Source of the DNA: Cytophagales bacterium
GTDB lineage: Bacteria; Bacteroidota; Bacteroidia; Cytophagales; Amoebophilaceae
Length of the DNA: 7,299 bases
Direction: 5' to 3'
Assembly: GCA_022360235.1 (NCBI GenBank)
Contig: JAKSDE010000268.1
Span: 1-7,299 of the forward strand
Positions 1 to 5,707 of this stretch are shown one piece after another. A program made the position numbers and the translations under genes. The stretch's first letter is position 1; each line of letters opens with the position of its first letter. Below the pieces are notes generated by a model. It made no database searches and was not told the DNA's origin. It saw only the letters and a program-made list of their open reading frames with translations.

Positions 1-1
1 C

Positions 2-997
2 GTGCCTGAACTATTTCAGACGCTACGCGGGCTTATTGATCGTGCTAGAAGAGCAGGTAATCCAACAGGACGCTATTTAATTCTTGGATCAGCTTCAGTA
101 GAGTTATTAAAACAATCCAGCGAAAGCCTTGCTGGAAGGATTGAGTACATTCCCCTTAATCCACTCAACCTATCAGAAGTAGCTACTCGTAGAGAGGACT
201 ATTACAACACCCTGTGGCTGCGTGGTGGATTCCCTGGTAGTTATTTAGCTAATAATGATCAAGATAGTTTGATCTTCAGAAAGAATTTTATCCGCACTTA
301 CCTCGAGAGAGATATTCCACAATTCGGTTTTCGTATTCCAGCTGAAACCCTTGAGCGTTTCTGGACCATGCTTGCCCATACGCAAGGAGGACTACTAAAT
401 GCTTCACGACTTGCTGCTAGTCTTGCTGTCAGCGTACCCACAATAAGCAAATATGTGGATTTGCTAGTTGACTTACTGCTAGTGCGTCGCCTTCAGCCAT
501 TTTCCGCGAATATTGCTAAAAGACAGGTAAAATCACCTAAAATTTATATAAGAGATACAGGCTTGCTACATGCTTTACTAGGTTTAGCATCTTACAGTAA
601 TCTAGCTAGCCATCCTGTAGTGGGTAGTAGTTTTGAAGGATTTGTGATTGAAAATCTTGTGTCTGTCTTGCCTGATAGGAGTCGCGTGAGTTTTTATCGT
701 AGCAGCAGCGGAGCTGAAATAGATTTAGTCTTAGAATTGCCTAAGGATTTGGGCTTGTGGGCTATTGAGATAAAGAGAGGTCTTACAGCCCGTCCTGATA
801 GAGGATTTTATCATGCCATAAAAGATATCAAACCAACCCAATGCTTTGTGGTGTATGCGGGTAATGAGCGCTATAAGATCGCTGAAAACATTGAAGCAAT
901 AAGCTTAGAAGAACTATGTACTATAGTACAGCGAAGTTTTCATAGCTATACCCGAACAACAAGAGGAATAGTAAATCAGCAAAGCCATGAACATTAG
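2..997 (+). CDS. ATP-binding protein, AAA_14/DUF4143 family (5' end outside window)
   Basis: This is the C-terminal part of an ATPase of the AAA_14 plus DUF4143 family. The open frame runs in from the left edge, and the GTG at position 2 is probably an internal Val: VPELF normally follows the Walker B strand, so about 70 N-terminal residues with the P-loop are missing. Visible parts, numbered from that Val, are the sensor-like strand YLILGSAS (25-32), ESLAGR (41-46), the RTYLERDI segment (98-105), a winged-helix-like stretch (about 134-163), SPKIYIRDTGLLHALLG (178-194), and a C-terminal segment like a PD-(D/E)XK fold with E239, D241, E256 and K258. Such proteins are common in bacteria and archaea, often in many copies, and their role is poorly known; some are annotated as antitoxin-like. 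The last 20 or so residues (SFHSYTRTT onward) look like an extra tail, and the stop TAG belongs to a dispersed repeat. The family call is firm; the function is unknown. Confidence 0.88.
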   Translation: MPELFQTLRGLIDRARRAGNPTGRYLILGSASVELLKQSSESLAGRIEYIPLNPLNLSEVATRREDYYNTLWLRGGFPGSYLANNDQDSLIFRKNFIRTYLERDIPQFGFRIPAETLERFWTMLAHTQGGLLNASRLAASLAVSVPTISKYVDLLVDLLLVRRLQPFSANIAKRQVKSPKIYIRDTGLLHALLGLASYSNLASHPVVGSSFEGFVIENLVSVLPDRSRVSFYRSSSGAEIDLVLELPKDLGLWAIEIKRGLTARPDRGFYHAIKDIKPTQCFVVYAGNERYKIAENIEAISLEELCTIVQRSFHSYTRTTRGIVNQQSHEH

Positions 998-1058
998 CCT
1001 GCTGCCAAACGCGTCAAAAATAGCACGATCGAGTGTTATTAAGGGTCGACTAAAATAG
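995..1058 (+). repeat. Dispersed repeat, copy A
   Basis: Bases 995-1050 match the reverse complement of 3553-3608 at 47 of 56 positions without gaps. The first three bases are the TAG stop of the upstream ATPase gene. The element includes TTAAGGGTCGACTA (1039-1052), which recurs with one change as the left arm of the hairpin at 4060. Read on the plus strand in a frame different from that of the ATPase, it encodes SLLPNASKI-x2-SSVIKG-RLK and then TAG (1056-1058). It may be the decayed end of an insertion sequence or another mobile repeat. No intact transposase is adjacent. Confidence 0.75.
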
Positions 1059-1082
1059 GCAGCCTTGTGAAGTACAAGCGTA

Positions 1083-2852
1083 TCACATTCTCTCGGGCAT
1101 ATCGATGCCTAGTAATTTCATACTTCTTTGAATCATACGAGCTACAATAGCAGAGAGATAGACTCTGAATCTTTTCAGGGAGGCATGCTTTTTATGTAAA
1201 ATAGATACTTCAGCGTACAGCCTGTTATATACTTTGGCTAAATCAAAGACATACTGGGCAATGACAGAAGGTGCATAGGTCTCAGCGGCTTCTCGTAATT
1301 TTTCAGGAAACCGATAAAGTTGAATAATTACCGCTCTCTCAGTAGCATGTAAGTTACTAATATTTCTAACATCTAGCTCTTTGATAGCTCCCTCTTGCTT
1401 CGCTTTGCGTAAAATAGCAGCGATACGCGCATACGTGTATTGAATAAATGGCCCCGTATTGCCTTGAAAGTCAATAGATTCTTGTGGATTGAATAATAAT
1501 CGTTTTTTAGGCTCTACTTTTAAAAGAAAGTATTTGAGCGCGCCCATCGCTAGCCTGTGATAAAGTTGCTTTGCTTCCTCCTCCGAGAATCCTTCGATTT
1601 TACCTAGCTCTTTGGTACGAACCTCAGCAGTACGTACCATCTCTTCAATCAAATTATCAGCATCCACAACTGTTCCCTCCCTCGACTTCATTTTCCCTGT
1701 GGGCAGATCAACCATTCCATAGGAAAGATGGTGTAGCGCATAGCGCCGTCCTAACTTTTTCAAAATGGTGAATAAGACATCAAAATGATAATCTTGCTCA
1801 CTTCCTACTACATAGATCGTCTTATCAAAATGATAATCTTGAAAGCGCAAATCAACTGCACCCATGTCTTGTGTAATGTACACTGAGGTACCATCGGCTC
1901 TTAATACCAATTTTTCATCTAAGCCTTCCTCGGTTAAGTCTACCCATACCGAGCCATCTACTTTTTTATAAAAGACACCTTGCGCTAGCCCTTCTGCTAC
2001 GATATCCTTACCAAGTAAATAGGTTTGTGACTCGTAATAAATATGATCAAAAGTAATTCCTAGTTGCTTATAGGTTGTATCGAACCCTTCATACACCCAA
2101 TTATTCATTTTCTTCCAAAGTGCTACTACCTCTTCGTCCCCTTCTTCCCATTTTTTAAGCATCGCTTGTGCTGCTAACAGCAAAGGGACTTCTTTGTTTG
2201 CTTTGCCTGCTGACTTCTGGGCTGCTAGCTGTTTCTTATATTCCTGATCAAATTTTACGTAATACTTCCCTACCAAGTGATCACCTTTCATGCCTGAAGT
2301 TTCGGGCGTTTCTCCCTTACCAAATTGTTGATAAGCCACCATAGATTTGCAGATATGAATGCCCCGATCATTAACAAGATTTACTTTGTACACTTCATAG
2401 CCTGTAGCTTTTAAGATGTTAGCAATGGCATGGCCTAGAAAATTATTTCTTAAATGGCCAAGGTGGAGCGGTTTATTCGTGTTAGGCGAAGAAAATTCAA
2501 TGACTACCTTTTGTCTTTTAGCAGGCAGAAACCCCCAATGCGCCTCCTTTCCTATGGCTTCTAGCTGTTCAAGCCATGTTTGATCTGCTAGGACGATGTT
2601 TAAAAAACCTTTTACAACATTGAAGGATGCAACGATGCTAGTATGATTTTTTAGAAATGCTCCAATCCTTTCAGCAACTTCCTCAGGGCTTTGCTTCGCA
2701 ATTTTTAGGAAGGGGAAAGTTACAAAAGTATGTGACCCTTCAAATTCTTTCCGCGTCGGCTGCAGTTGGATGTCTTCTAAAGAAATCGCTGCACTAAATT
2801 CCTGTTGGAAAGCTTGTTGAATGCCCTCTTTAAGATGCTTTTCTAGGTCCAT
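1083..2852 (-). CDS. argS: Arginine--tRNA ligase (ArgRS)
   Basis: Cytoplasmic class I aminoacyl-tRNA synthetase that charges tRNA-Arg with arginine using ATP. The 589 residues are the usual full length for Bacteroidota ArgRS. Domains in order: N-terminal tRNA-binding Add-1 domain (about 1-105), Rossmann catalytic core with the HIGH motif as HLGH (130-133) inside SSPNTNKPLHLGHLRN, the downstream NLVNDRGIH strand (158-166), YITQDMGA (325-332), and the KMSKS-equivalent loop KMKSREG (387-393). The C-terminal helical DALR anticodon-binding domain follows (about 465-589), with FIQYTYARI near its start. The ATG at 2850-2852 gives the expected N-terminus; only an A/T-rich leader, not a clear Shine-Dalgarno, precedes it, as is usual in Bacteroidota. 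It is divergent from the phosphoesterase gene. No frameshift or missing key residue was seen, and no convincing terminator follows it before the repeat at 1058. Confidence 0.97.
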   Translation of the reverse strand: MDLEKHLKEGIQQAFQQEFSAAISLEDIQLQPTRKEFEGSHTFVTFPFLKIAKQSPEEVAERIGAFLKNHTSIVASFNVVKGFLNIVLADQTWLEQLEAIGKEAHWGFLPAKRQKVVIEFSSPNTNKPLHLGHLRNNFLGHAIANILKATGYEVYKVNLVNDRGIHICKSMVAYQQFGKGETPETSGMKGDHLVGKYYVKFDQEYKKQLAAQKSAGKANKEVPLLLAAQAMLKKWEEGDEEVVALWKKMNNWVYEGFDTTYKQLGITFDHIYYESQTYLLGKDIVAEGLAQGVFYKKVDGSVWVDLTEEGLDEKLVLRADGTSVYITQDMGAVDLRFQDYHFDKTIYVVGSEQDYHFDVLFTILKKLGRRYALHHLSYGMVDLPTGKMKSREGTVVDADNLIEEMVRTAEVRTKELGKIEGFSEEEAKQLYHRLAMGALKYFLLKVEPKKRLLFNPQESIDFQGNTGPFIQYTYARIAAILRKAKQEGAIKELDVRNISNLHATERAVIIQLYRFPEKLREAAETYAPSVIAQYVFDLAKVYNRLYAEVSILHKKHASLKRFRVYLSAIVARMIQRSMKLLGIDMPERM

Positions 2853-2996
2853 TGATTTTAAGAAAGATTAAATACGCACTTAGGATGCTCGTAGCGAATC
2901 GCTACCTGCTTCATAACGCTTCCAAAATTAAGCTATTTGTCAGTTATTTGTATCAGTGCAAAGTGGCGAAGCTATATTGAAATTTTTAGGATACGT
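2853..2996. promoter_or_regulatory. Divergent spacer between argS and the phosphoesterase gene, with a short palindrome
   Basis: Both flanking genes must be expressed from this 144-bp gap. It holds a perfect 7-bp inverted repeat with a single-base centre, GTAGCGA-A-TCGCTAC (2891-2905), 39-53 bases upstream of the argS start codon. On the minus strand TAATTTTG (2923-2930) fits the Bacteroidota -7 consensus TAnnTTTG, about 70 bases from the argS ATG, but I find no well-spaced -33 TTG. If that box is used, the palindrome lies in the argS leader and could form an RNA hairpin; otherwise it could be an operator. No convincing promoter was found for the plus-strand gene. The palindrome is observed; the promoter assignment is weak inference. 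Confidence 0.35.
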
Positions 2997-3494
2997 ATGA
3001 AAATAGGCATTCTTTCTGATACCCATGGCTACTTAGACGAGAAGGTCTTCCGATATTTTGATGCCTGTGATGAAATATGGCATGCAGGAGATATTGGTAC
3101 TATAGAAGTGGTAGAGCAGTTGAAAGCATTCAAGCCTTTACGTGCTGTATGCGGTAACATTGATGGCAAAGATATTCGCGTTAATTATCCATCAGATCAA
3201 CACTTTTTATGCGAGGGATTAGAAGTTTGGATTACCCATATAGGTGGCAAGCCTCCCCAATATACGCCTAGCATAATAGAAACGCTCAAGAAAAGTATAC
3301 CTCACATTTTTGTATGTGGTCATTCTCACATTCTTCGTGTGATGCATGATCCTAAACACCAGCCATTGCTTTATCTTAACCCTGGCGCTGCAGGCAAGTA
3401 TGGCTTTCATAAAATTCGTACCCTTTTGCGTTTTGAGATGAAGGAAAAAGTGATTAGTAATATGCAAGCCATTGAGCTAGGAGCGAGGGGCTAA
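2997..3494 (+). CDS. YfcE-type metallophosphoesterase
   Basis: Small calcineurin-like phosphoesterase of the YfcE/MJ0936 group (Metallophos_2), a metal-dependent phosphodiesterase probably acting in the cytoplasm; the natural substrate is not known for most members. At 165 aa it is typical for this group. All metal-site motifs are present: SDTHG (7-11; D8 and H10), HAGDIG (29-34; D32), GNID (53-56; N54), THIGG (80-84; H81), GHSH (108-111) and the closing NPGAAG (128-133). I chose the ATG at 2997 because MKIGILSDTH is the normal start of the family. The open frame extends upstream to a TTG at 2937, but those 20 residues resemble no part of the family. The gene stands alone, divergent from argS and followed by a repeat-rich region. 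Confidence 0.93.
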   Translation: MKIGILSDTHGYLDEKVFRYFDACDEIWHAGDIGTIEVVEQLKAFKPLRAVCGNIDGKDIRVNYPSDQHFLCEGLEVWITHIGGKPPQYTPSIIETLKKSIPHIFVCGHSHILRVMHDPKHQPLLYLNPGAAGKYGFHKIRTLLRFEMKEKVISNMQAIELGARG

Positions 3495-3521
3495 ACAGCA
3501 GTTATCCCTTGTTATGTATAT

Positions 3522-3545
3522 CCAGTGCTGGCGTGAAATTTTTTT
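3522..3545 (+). terminator. Weak candidate terminator after the phosphoesterase gene
   Basis: The short stem CCAG-TG-CTGG (3522-3531) lies 27 bases after the stop codon and is followed, after seven bases, by a run of seven T (3539-3545). The stem has only 4 bp and the T-run is offset, so this is a poor intrinsic terminator, though it is in the right place. Confidence 0.3.
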
Positions 3546-3608
3546 CTATCTAGTCACCCCTTAATAACGCTCGATGACTCTATTTTTGATGCGTTTGGCA
3601 ACAGGCTA
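3546..3608 (-). repeat. Dispersed repeat, copy B
   Basis: Bases 3553-3608 are the inverted counterpart of copy A (47 of 56 identical). Together the two copies bracket argS and the phosphoesterase gene. Bases 3546-3575 also match 4071-4100 (copy D), sharing CTATCTAGTC and CCCTTAATAACGCTCGAT, with a short difference between those two blocks. On the minus strand it reads SLLPNASKI-x2-SSVIKG then TGA (3554-3556). Confidence 0.75.
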
Positions 3609-3660
3609 AGTTCGTCATTTATCGGGCTTAGCCCTTACTTTTTGTTCCCCTGCCGGGGGC

Positions 3661-3832
3661 CCTACTTTTTTGTCTACCACACAAAAAAGTAGGCAAAAAA
3701 AGTCACCGCTGTTGAAAAATGGCTAAAATTCTTGCCCTACGGGCTAAAAATTGGCAAACTCGTCGCTGCGCTCCTCAGACAAGCCAATTTTTGGACGCAC
3801 TTCGCTGAGAATTTCTGAACGCCATTTTTCAA
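3661..3832. repeat. REP-like block with one perfect and one long nested inverted repeat
   Basis: First comes a perfect 13-bp inverted repeat, CCTACTTTTTTGT (3661-3673) and ACAAAAAAGTAGG (3681-3693), with a 7-base loop. A larger imperfect palindrome of 121 bp follows. Its outer arms are TTGAAAAATGGC (3712-3723) and GCCATTTTTCAA (3821-3832), its middle arms AAATTCT (3726-3732) and AGAATTT (3808-3814), and its inner arms AAAAATTGGC (3746-3755) and GCCAATTTTT (3783-3792). The ordered nesting predicts a cruciform or long RNA hairpin. From memory, similar extragenic palindromes occur in other Bacteroidota genomes, which I cannot verify here. No transposase is adjacent. Confidence 0.75.
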
Positions 3833-3851
3833 AGGCGGATCTATAGTATGG

Positions 3852-3928
3852 AGACTGTTGCAAAACTAGGTTACATCCCTTCTTGATAGGTTATATGAAC
3901 GGATTTTGATGCGTTTGGCAGTAGTCTA
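3852..3928 (-). repeat. Dispersed repeat fragment, copy C, with a facing related arm
   Basis: Bases 3904-3928 match the end of copy B (3584-3608) at 22 of 25 positions, including 17 identical bases from TTTTGATGCG to TTTGGCA. The rest of the element is absent at this place. AGACTGTTGCAAAAC (3852-3866) is an imperfect inverted partner of 3913-3927 (12 of 15 matches), so the two arms enclose a 76-bp unit that might be a miniature element or the remains of insertion-sequence ends. Confidence 0.5.
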
Positions 3929-4059
3929 GGAGCTATCTATTTTTTGCCAGGTTTTGGAGTGCCCTCCAGGTTTTTCTTGCAAATATTGTTACTCTATAAA
4001 TAAGTTTTTGTGAGCTAAGATAGTCATTTCAAGTCTAAAAACACAGTATTTAATACTTG

Positions 4060-4100
4060 TTAAGGGCCGACTATCTAGTCGGACCCTTAATAACGCTCGA
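4060..4100 (-). repeat. Dispersed repeat, copy D, forming a hairpin
   Basis: TTAAGGGCCGACTA (4060-4073) pairs with TAGTCGGACCCTTAA (4076-4090), giving a 14-bp stem with one bulged base and a 2-base centre. The left arm matches 1039-1052 of copy A with one change. The right half, with the bases after it to 4100, matches copy B. A run of T (4101-4107) follows, so on the plus strand it could also stop transcription, although 10 bases separate stem and T-run. Confidence 0.6.
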
Positions 4101-4251
4101 TTTTTTTAGTTCTGGGTTTCAGGTTTCGATAGGGGGCTGTAGAAAATTTGCATAGCCAAGGTATGTTCAAGAATAAAAAGCTATGTTGTAGTATAATGGG
4201 GGTGTTCTTGCGTTGTCTAGCCTATAAAAGTAGCTGCCAGGGGAAGAATAT

Positions 4252-4297
4252 ATGGAAAAGAAAAATTGATTTCCATGGCGGGCCCGCCATGGAAATC
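4252..4297 (-). terminator. Intrinsic terminator of the lipoprotein gene: perfect 30-bp palindrome
   Basis: Bases 4268-4297 form a perfect palindrome: arm GATTTCCATGGCGGG followed at once by its exact complement. It starts 11 bases after the stop codon of the minus-strand lipoprotein gene. Read on the minus strand, the stem has a G/C-rich top (GCGGGCCCGC) and is followed by AATTTTTCTTTT, a good U-tract. This is a strong Rho-independent terminator in a region that is otherwise AT-rich. Confidence 0.85.
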
Positions 4298-4308
4298 CTC
4301 TAAATACA

Positions 4309-5415
4309 TTATTGTTTTGTGCTCCTACTACCATTACCTCTACCCCTACCATCTTTACCACCATTACCATTACTGGATTTCTCCCTCCTTTTCGCCTTAT
4401 TGACTCTTTCTCCTGTTACTTGATCGCTACCACCTGCTGATCTTTGATCGCCTGTTGCTGGTGTTTTTAATTCTTGGCTGCTATCCTCCTTTGGTTGAAC
4501 ATTAACAGTATTTACTTCACCGTCTGCTGATCTTTGATCACCTGTTGCTGGTGTTTTTAATTCTTGGCTGCTATCCTCCTTTGGTTGAACATTAACAGTA
4601 TTTACTTCACCGTCTGCTGGTCCTTGACCGACTGCTGATCTTTGATCGTGTGTTACTGCTCTGTCTCGGGAACTACCATCATCTCCATCTACTTGTGCAG
4701 CGCCTACATTACCTCCTTGTTCAGCGCCTGCTGAACCTTCATTTTTCTTATTTTCTCCTGCTTCTTCTCTTCCTTGACTATCCACTTCTGCTGCTGGTAT
4801 AACTACATCTCCAAGTTGCTGGTTCTTCTCCAGCTCCAGTGCTAGTGTAACTACCTCGTAAGTTTTACCTTTTTGGAGCATATTTATTATTCCTACAACT
4901 ACATACTCTTTACTTCCAACAGTACGGCTATTTTTGTTTTTTCTTTTCTTTACTGAGTTTGCTAACTTAGGTTCTGAGCCTCTTTTCTTAGGTAAAAGCT
5001 TTCCGTCTTCCCATATGTAAACTTTGGCTTCTTCAGCTTCTCCTCCTAGTTGAGGATATGGTTGTAGTTGAACTACGGGATAAGTATTTCCGTCTAGTTT
5101 TTCTTCATCCACCCTCTTACAGCAAAGTTGAAGCTTTCCAATCCCGCTACCAAATTTCACCTCTTGCTCGATGTAATAGCAGCTATCCTCTTCACTTCTT
5201 GTTACTTTAAACCCCCTAGGTTCGCCGTCTTCATCTTGTTTTAAGCCTCTATTCTGTCTATTCTTCTTAAAGCGTGGTTCTGGTGTTTTTATATCCCCCT
5301 TCCCTTGAGGCTTTGGGTTGTTACCTTCATGCTGTTTTAAGGAATCTTGTTTTCTACAAGCAAGGAATGTTGCTAAACATCCTATTGCTAATGCTAATAA
5401 TAATTTTTTATTCAT
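4309..5415 (-). CDS. Putative lipoprotein with two 30-residue tandem repeats
   Basis: I do not recognise the family. The 368-residue protein begins with a lipoprotein-type signal, MNKKLLLALAIGCLATFLAC. C20 (after FLA) is the likelier lipid-modified residue, followed by RKQDS; C13 (after AIG) is the alternative. Residues 21-66 are charged and Pro/Lys-rich. About 67-215 has mixed strand-like sequence with three cysteines (C79, C98, C99) and may be a folded domain. The tail is low-complexity and hydrophilic: acidic Gly/Ala/Glu-rich (216-256), then two identical 30-residue repeats (268-297 and 298-327; DGEVNTVNVQ to TGDQRSA), with a single DQRSA before them at 257-261. It ends in a basic Lys/Arg, then Gly/Arg/Ser/Asn-rich segment (339-368). 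Predicted location is periplasmic or outer-membrane anchored. It is a lone gene with its own terminator, divergent from proS. That it touches the host is only a guess from the architecture. Confidence 0.82.
   Translation of the reverse strand: MNKKLLLALAIGCLATFLACRKQDSLKQHEGNNPKPQGKGDIKTPEPRFKKNRQNRGLKQDEDGEPRGFKVTRSEEDSCYYIEQEVKFGSGIGKLQLCCKRVDEEKLDGNTYPVVQLQPYPQLGGEAEEAKVYIWEDGKLLPKKRGSEPKLANSVKKRKNKNSRTVGSKEYVVVGIINMLQKGKTYEVVTLALELEKNQQLGDVVIPAAEVDSQGREEAGENKKNEGSAGAEQGGNVGAAQVDGDDGSSRDRAVTHDQRSAVGQGPADGEVNTVNVQPKEDSSQELKTPATGDQRSADGEVNTVNVQPKEDSSQELKTPATGDQRSAGGSDQVTGERVNKAKRREKSSNGNGGKDGRGRGNGSRSTKQ
4325..4375. repeat. Low-complexity ACC/ATT-rich tract encoding the basic Gly/Arg tail
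   Basis: The 3' end of the lipoprotein gene consists of imperfect iterations of CTACC, CCATTACC and similar words on the plus strand. It codes for the SSNGNGGKDGRGRGNGSRS tail. Such tracts can slip during replication, so tail length may vary between strains. Confidence 0.5.
4435..4614 (-). repeat. Two 90-bp tandem repeats inside the lipoprotein gene
   Basis: Units 4435-4524 and 4525-4614 are identical except for one base (G at 4450, A at 4540), which is silent. Being 90 bp, each unit keeps the frame and adds 30 residues. A degenerate start of a third unit (4633-4648, TGCTGATCTTTGATCG) lies upstream in the gene. The near identity means recent duplication or ongoing homogenisation. Confidence 0.95.
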
Positions 5416-5707
5416 TGTTTTATTAATTTTTTTGTTAAAAATTTATGTTAGTATTAAATTTTATTTTCGACAATATTACAAAAGAAAAATTAATATCAAA
5501 AATTATTTTAAATAAAAATTTGAAAATTAGATAAATTAAGGCTATATAGCAGAAAATTAAATTAATTATTTTTATAATATATCTCTGAGTATTTTATGGT
5601 ATAGATTATTTAAAATATATAACGACTGATTAATTGATAAGGATGGTTGATATAGGTCTATTATTTGTGCTATTTTTACAGAGTTTTTCCGTTTTAATCT
5701 ATAGTAT
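5416..5707. promoter_or_regulatory. AT-rich divergent promoter region for the lipoprotein gene and proS
   Basis: This 292-bp gap serves two divergent genes. Its core is extremely AT-rich: 14 G or C in the 120 bases from 5461 to 5580. Candidate proS promoter: TTG (5647-5649), 21 bases, then TATTTTTA (5671-5678), seven of eight matches to the Bacteroidota TAnnTTTG box, about 30 bases before the ATG. Candidate lipoprotein promoter on the minus strand: TTTG (5497-5500), 18 bases, then TAATATTG (5471-5478), also one mismatch. In DNA this AT-rich such matches can arise by chance. No riboswitch or T-box structure was recognised. Confidence 0.4.

Larger units (their letters stand above)
3495..4308. 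other. 814-bp gene-free, repeat-rich region
   Basis: No supportable gene lies here on either strand; open frames are short and give no recognisable protein. From left to right it holds a weak terminator, copy B of the dispersed repeat, short G/C-rich inverted repeats around 3624-3660, a REP-like block of nested hairpins (3661-3832), a pair of related inverted arms (3852-3866 and 3913-3927, the latter inside copy C), AT-rich DNA, the hairpin-bearing copy D (4060-4100), and the terminator palindrome of the next gene. The composition suggests a graveyard of mobile or extragenic repeats that separates two unrelated genes. Confidence 0.8.

Noticed and set aside
987..1058. Short ATG-to-TAG frame of 23 codons carrying the SLLPNASKI peptide
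   Set aside because: It overlaps the end of the ATPase gene and is repeat-derived; copy B has no comparable start. It is kept as a finding, not as a gene.
1064..1078. CTTGT-GAAGT-ACAAG as argS terminator
   Set aside because: The stem has only 5 bp and no direct U-tract follows on the minus strand.
2937..2996. In-frame upstream extension of the phosphoesterase from a TTG codon
   Set aside because: The extra 20 residues do not fit the family, whereas the ATG at 2997 gives the standard MKIGILSDTH start.
995..3608. Composite transposon carrying argS and the phosphoesterase
   Set aside because: The flanking repeats are short and only 84% identical, no transposase is present, and argS is an essential housekeeping gene. 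Chance placement of repeats is simpler.
3930..3990. Minus-strand frame reading QEKPGGHSKTWQK
   Set aside because: It looks protein-like but is only about 20 codons between stops and matches no family I can name; too short to call a transposase remnant.
4167..4370. 67-codon minus-strand open frame
   Set aside because: It overlaps the end of the lipoprotein gene and its terminator palindrome, and its Met/Val-rich start comes from the low-complexity tract. Considered a shadow.
5318..5515. 65-codon plus-strand open frame over the lipoprotein start and spacer
   Set aside because: It lies antisense to the signal peptide; hydrophobic and Lys/Asn-rich content follows from the AT-rich DNA.
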